Shown piece by piece: positions 31,106-33,390 of a stretch of DNA of 33,390 nt (position 1 is its first letter; each line of letters starts with the position of its first letter). Source of the DNA: Rhodocyclaceae bacterium (GTDB lineage Bacteria > Pseudomonadota > Gammaproteobacteria > Burkholderiales > Rhodocyclaceae); the NCBI GenBank assembly GCA_016791145.1, contig JAEUNJ010000292.1, forward strand, positions 1-33,390. The letters run 5' to 3'. Made by a program: the position numbers and the translations under genes. The notes beneath the pieces were generated by a model. That model had not been told where the DNA came from. It searched no databases and saw only the letters and a program-made list of their open reading frames with translations.

Positions 31106-32917
31106 CTACCGGCCCCTCAGGAACAGGCGGTCCAGGTCCTCGAGGGAAAGCTGGACCCAGGTGGGCCGCCCGTGGTTGCACTGGTCGGCGCGCAGGGTCT
31201 GCTCCATGTCGCGCAGCAGGGCATTCATCTCGGGGATGCTGAGGTTCCTGCGGGCCCGCACGGCACCGTGGCAGGCCATGGTGGCGAGCAGGGCGTCGCG
31301 GCGGCCCTCCAGCACCCGCGTCGCGGGATGTTCGCGCAGTTCCGCGAGCAGCGCGCGGACCAGCGCGGCCACGTCGCCCGCGGCCACCGCCGCCGGCACG
31401 GCGCGCACGGCGAGTTGCGCCGGCCCGGCGGCGCCCACTTCGATTCCGAGTGCGGCCAGGGTTCCGGTCTCCGCCTCGGCCGTCGCCATCTCCAGGTCCG
31501 ATGCACCCAGCAGGGCAGGGATGAGCAGCGGCTGCACCGCCAGGGGCCCGCTGCCGACGGCGGCCTTGAGCCGCTCATAGAGGATCCGCTCGTGGGCCGC
31601 GTGCATATCCACCAGCACCAGTCCCTGGGCGTTCTGGGCCAGGACGTAGATTCCATGCACCTGGCCCAGGGCGTATCCGAGGGGCGCTCCCCGCGGATCC
31701 CCGTCGCCTTGAGGAACCTGCCCGCCCGGGGAGGCAGCGGCGGGCCGCGCCGACTGCGCGAAGGCCAGATAGGCGGCCGCGTCGGGCTCCCGTACCGCCA
31801 GGCTGCCTTGCCGGGCCAACACGGGATCCCCCGGCGGCGGCCAATGGCGGAATCCGCCCGCGGTGACCGGCTGCCGCGGGTTCGCCGTGCCGGCGTCGGA
31901 CGGGCGGACGCCGGGGAAGGACGGGGAAGGGGGCGTCGCAAGAGGGGCCGCGAGCGCCCGCTCCACGGCATGGAACACGAACTGGTGGATGGACCGGCTT
32001 TCCCGGAACCGGACCTCGGTCTTGGCCGGGTGGACATTGACGTCCACCCCCGCCGGGTCGAGTTCCAGGAACAGCACATAGGCCGGGCTGCGGCTCCCGT
32101 GCAAAACATCCGCATAGGCCTCGCGCACGGCGTGGGCGAGCACCCTGTCGCGCACGAACCTGCCATTCACGAACAGGTACTGGCTGTCCCGGGCGACGGC
32201 GGCCTGGGCAGGCAAAGCCACCCACCCCGCCAGCCGCAGGTCGCCGGCGGCCACCTCCAGGCTGCGGGCTCCGTCGGCCAGTTCGGCCCCCAGGACATCG
32301 CGCAGGCGCCGCAGCCGGTCCGCGGTGGCGAGGCGCAGGCGCTCACGGCCGTCGTGGCTCAGGCTGAAGGCCACGTCCGGGCGCGCCAGGGCGATCCGGC
32401 GCAGGGCTTCGAGGCAGTGGGCCGCCTCGGTGGCGGCGGTGCGCAGGAACTTGCGCCGGGCCGGGGTGTTGAAGTAAAGGTCCGCGACCTCCGCGACCGT
32501 ACCGGTGGCCAGGGCCGCCGGTTCCGGCGGGGTCGCCTCGCCACGGATGCGCCAGGCGTGGGGCGCACCGGAAGCGCGGCTGGTCAGGGCGAGGCGCGCT
32601 ACGCTGGCGATGGAGGCGAGGGCCTCGCCGCGAAAGCCGAAGCTCGCCACCCGTTCCAGGTCGTCGAGGCTGGCGATCTTGCTGGTGGCGTGGCGGGCGA
32701 GGGCGAGGGGCAGGTCCGCCGCCTCGATCCCGCCACCGTCGTCGGCCACTCGGATCAGGCGGACGCCGCCTTCCTCCAGCTGCACGTCCACCCGCGTGGC
32801 GCCCGCATCGAGGCTGTTCTCCACCAGTTCCTTCAGCACCGAGGCGGGTCGTTCCACCACCTCGCCGGCCGCGATCTGGCTGATCAACTGGTCGGGCAGG
32901 GCGTGGATCCGGGGCAT
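31106..32917 (-). CDS. mutL: DNA mismatch repair protein MutL, endonuclease type
   Basis: A 603-residue GHKL ATPase and dimerisation protein that links MutS to strand removal. N-terminal motifs are LKELVENSLDAGAT, VADDGGGI and GFRGEALASI. A variable linker (about 330-425) follows. In the C-terminal domain DMHAAHERILYE fits DQHA(X)2E(X)4E with Met for Gln, and ACHGAVRAR and CNHGRPTWV match the other metal-site motifs. It is therefore probably a nicking endonuclease that needs no MutH. The ATG at 32917 starts MPRIHALPDQLISQIAAGEV, the usual MutL N-terminus. A perfect TATAAT lies only 6 nt before the ATG. Confidence 0.97.
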   Translation of the reverse strand: MPRIHALPDQLISQIAAGEVVERPASVLKELVENSLDAGATRVDVQLEEGGVRLIRVADDGGGIEAADLPLALARHATSKIASLDDLERVASFGFRGEALASIASVARLALTSRASGAPHAWRIRGEATPPEPAALATGTVAEVADLYFNTPARRKFLRTAATEAAHCLEALRRIALARPDVAFSLSHDGRERLRLATADRLRRLRDVLGAELADGARSLEVAAGDLRLAGWVALPAQAAVARDSQYLFVNGRFVRDRVLAHAVREAYADVLHGSRSPAYVLFLELDPAGVDVNVHPAKTEVRFRESRSIHQFVFHAVERALAAPLATPPSPSFPGVRPSDAGTANPRQPVTAGGFRHWPPPGDPVLARQGSLAVREPDAAAYLAFAQSARPAAASPGGQVPQGDGDPRGAPLGYALGQVHGIYVLAQNAQGLVLVDMHAAHERILYERLKAAVGSGPLAVQPLLIPALLGASDLEMATAEAETGTLAALGIEVGAAGPAQLAVRAVPAAVAAGDVAALVRALLAELREHPATRVLEGRRDALLATMACHGAVRARRNLSIPEMNALLRDMEQTLRADQCNHGRPTWVQLSLEDLDRLFLRGR

Positions 32918-32923
32918 CGAGTG

Positions 32924-32929
32924 ATTATA
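32924..32929 (-). promoter_or_regulatory. Consensus -10 element of mutL
   Basis: TATAAT on the minus strand is followed by CACTCG and then the mutL ATG. No good -35 is visible 16-18 bp upstream. A start at the usual distance would fall on or next to the A of ATG, predicting a leaderless or nearly leaderless mRNA. Confidence 0.5.
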
Positions 32930-33098
32930 GCCAGCGGGTGGATGGCCCATTTCCGGACGCACCCCGGGATCCGGCGCGATCCCGGCCAGATGCCATTGCC
33001 TCCGGGCGTGCGCTGGTTGGCGGTCTCCCCCGCGGGAACGCCAGGGGGCGGATGGGCCATCGGGTAGACTACGCGGCCCATCCCGATCCCCCGTCCCC

Positions 33099-33390
33099 GT
33101 GGAATTCATCGCCCAGTTCGTCGACATCGTCCTGCATCTGGACAAATACCTCGCGGTCCTGCTCGCCGAGTACGGGACCTGGGTGTACGCCATCCTGTTC
33201 GTGATCGTCTTCTGCGAGACGGGCTTGGTCGTGACGCCCTTCCTGCCAGGCGATTCCCTGCTGTTCGTCGCCGGCACGCTGGCTGCCACCGTCGGCCCGG
33301 ACGTGGGTTTCGACATCTGGATCCTGATCGCCGTACTGATGGCGGCCGCCGTGCTCGGCGACAACACCAATTACTGGATCGGCCGGTGGG
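33099..33390 (+). CDS. DedA-family membrane protein (5' end only)
   Basis: The first 97 codons of a gene that runs off the window. From the GTG at 33099 the protein reads VEFIAQFVDIVLHLDKYLAVLL, then the first hydrophobic segment YAILFVIVFCETGLVVTPFLPGDSLLFVAGTLA, which contains the DedA landmark E-x-G...P-x-(L/I)PG-(D/E). DNTNYWIGRW matches the GDxxGYWIGR-like segment. DedA proteins act in membrane lipid (undecaprenyl- or phospholipid-carrier) recycling and envelope homeostasis. GTG is the only start that leaves the leading amphipathic helix. The 181 bp between it and mutL hold the mutL promoter and nothing else I can name. Confidence 0.88.
   Translation, partial: MEFIAQFVDIVLHLDKYLAVLLAEYGTWVYAILFVIVFCETGLVVTPFLPGDSLLFVAGTLAATVGPDVGFDIWILIAVLMAAAVLGDNTNYWIGRW

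Noticed and set aside
1..33390. CRISPR array, insertion sequence or prophage
   Set aside because: No regularly spaced repeats, transposase, integrase or phage genes were seen in the window.

Overview
The window is a GC-rich chromosomal segment of a denitrifying betaproteobacterium, most like Rhodocyclales or a neighbouring order. The clues are a cytochrome cd1 nitrite reductase locus with FNR/DNR-type boxes, PEP-CTERM exopolysaccharide-associated proteins, the conserved string perM-hda-HAD-pcnB-folK-panB-panC next to purM, and an endonuclease-type MutL. The taxon is inferred from gene content and order; no database was searched.

Layout. 1-343: an intact tRNA-Leu(CAA) on the minus strand, preceded by a broken second copy interrupted in its anticodon by an 80-bp hairpin-rich insert. 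344-1303: HSL-type esterase. 1288-10228: the nitrite reductase locus. The divergent operon nirE / MIP18-family protein / NnrS-like membrane protein runs left. To the right lie nirS, then a cytochrome c-552 (nirB type) with a small cupredoxin, then nirC-nirF-nirDL (fused)-nirG-nirH. Three TTGAS-N4-GTCAA boxes precede nirS, nirB and nirC. The set covers the catalyst, periplasmic electron carriers and the early heme d1 steps (SUMT and siroheme decarboxylase). The radical SAM nirJ and the dehydrogenase nirN are not in the window.

10271-15652: kup, a SAM methyltransferase, an ankyrin protein with a degenerate DUF411 protein, a secreted pentapeptide-repeat protein, and a truncated PEP-CTERM tail behind a Fur-like box. 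15653-23871: vitamin and RNA/DNA housekeeping genes (panD, panC, panB, DUF486, folK, pcnB, HAD phosphatase, hda, perM) on the minus strand, with purM divergent. 24035-33390: two PEP-CTERM proteins, miaA, a DUF4139 protein, a flavoprotein, an RluF-type pseudouridine synthase, rlmJ, mutL and the start of a DedA gene.

The most interesting structure is a 20-nt element, TTAGTCCGA-NN-GGACTATTG. It lies 57 and 58 nt before the start codons of the two intact PEP-CTERM genes, which are 6.3 kb apart on opposite strands. It looks like the operator of an undescribed small regulon. The interrupted tRNA-Leu copy, the duplicated NirDL / NirG-NirH architecture and the degenerate DUF411 protein are the next best leads.
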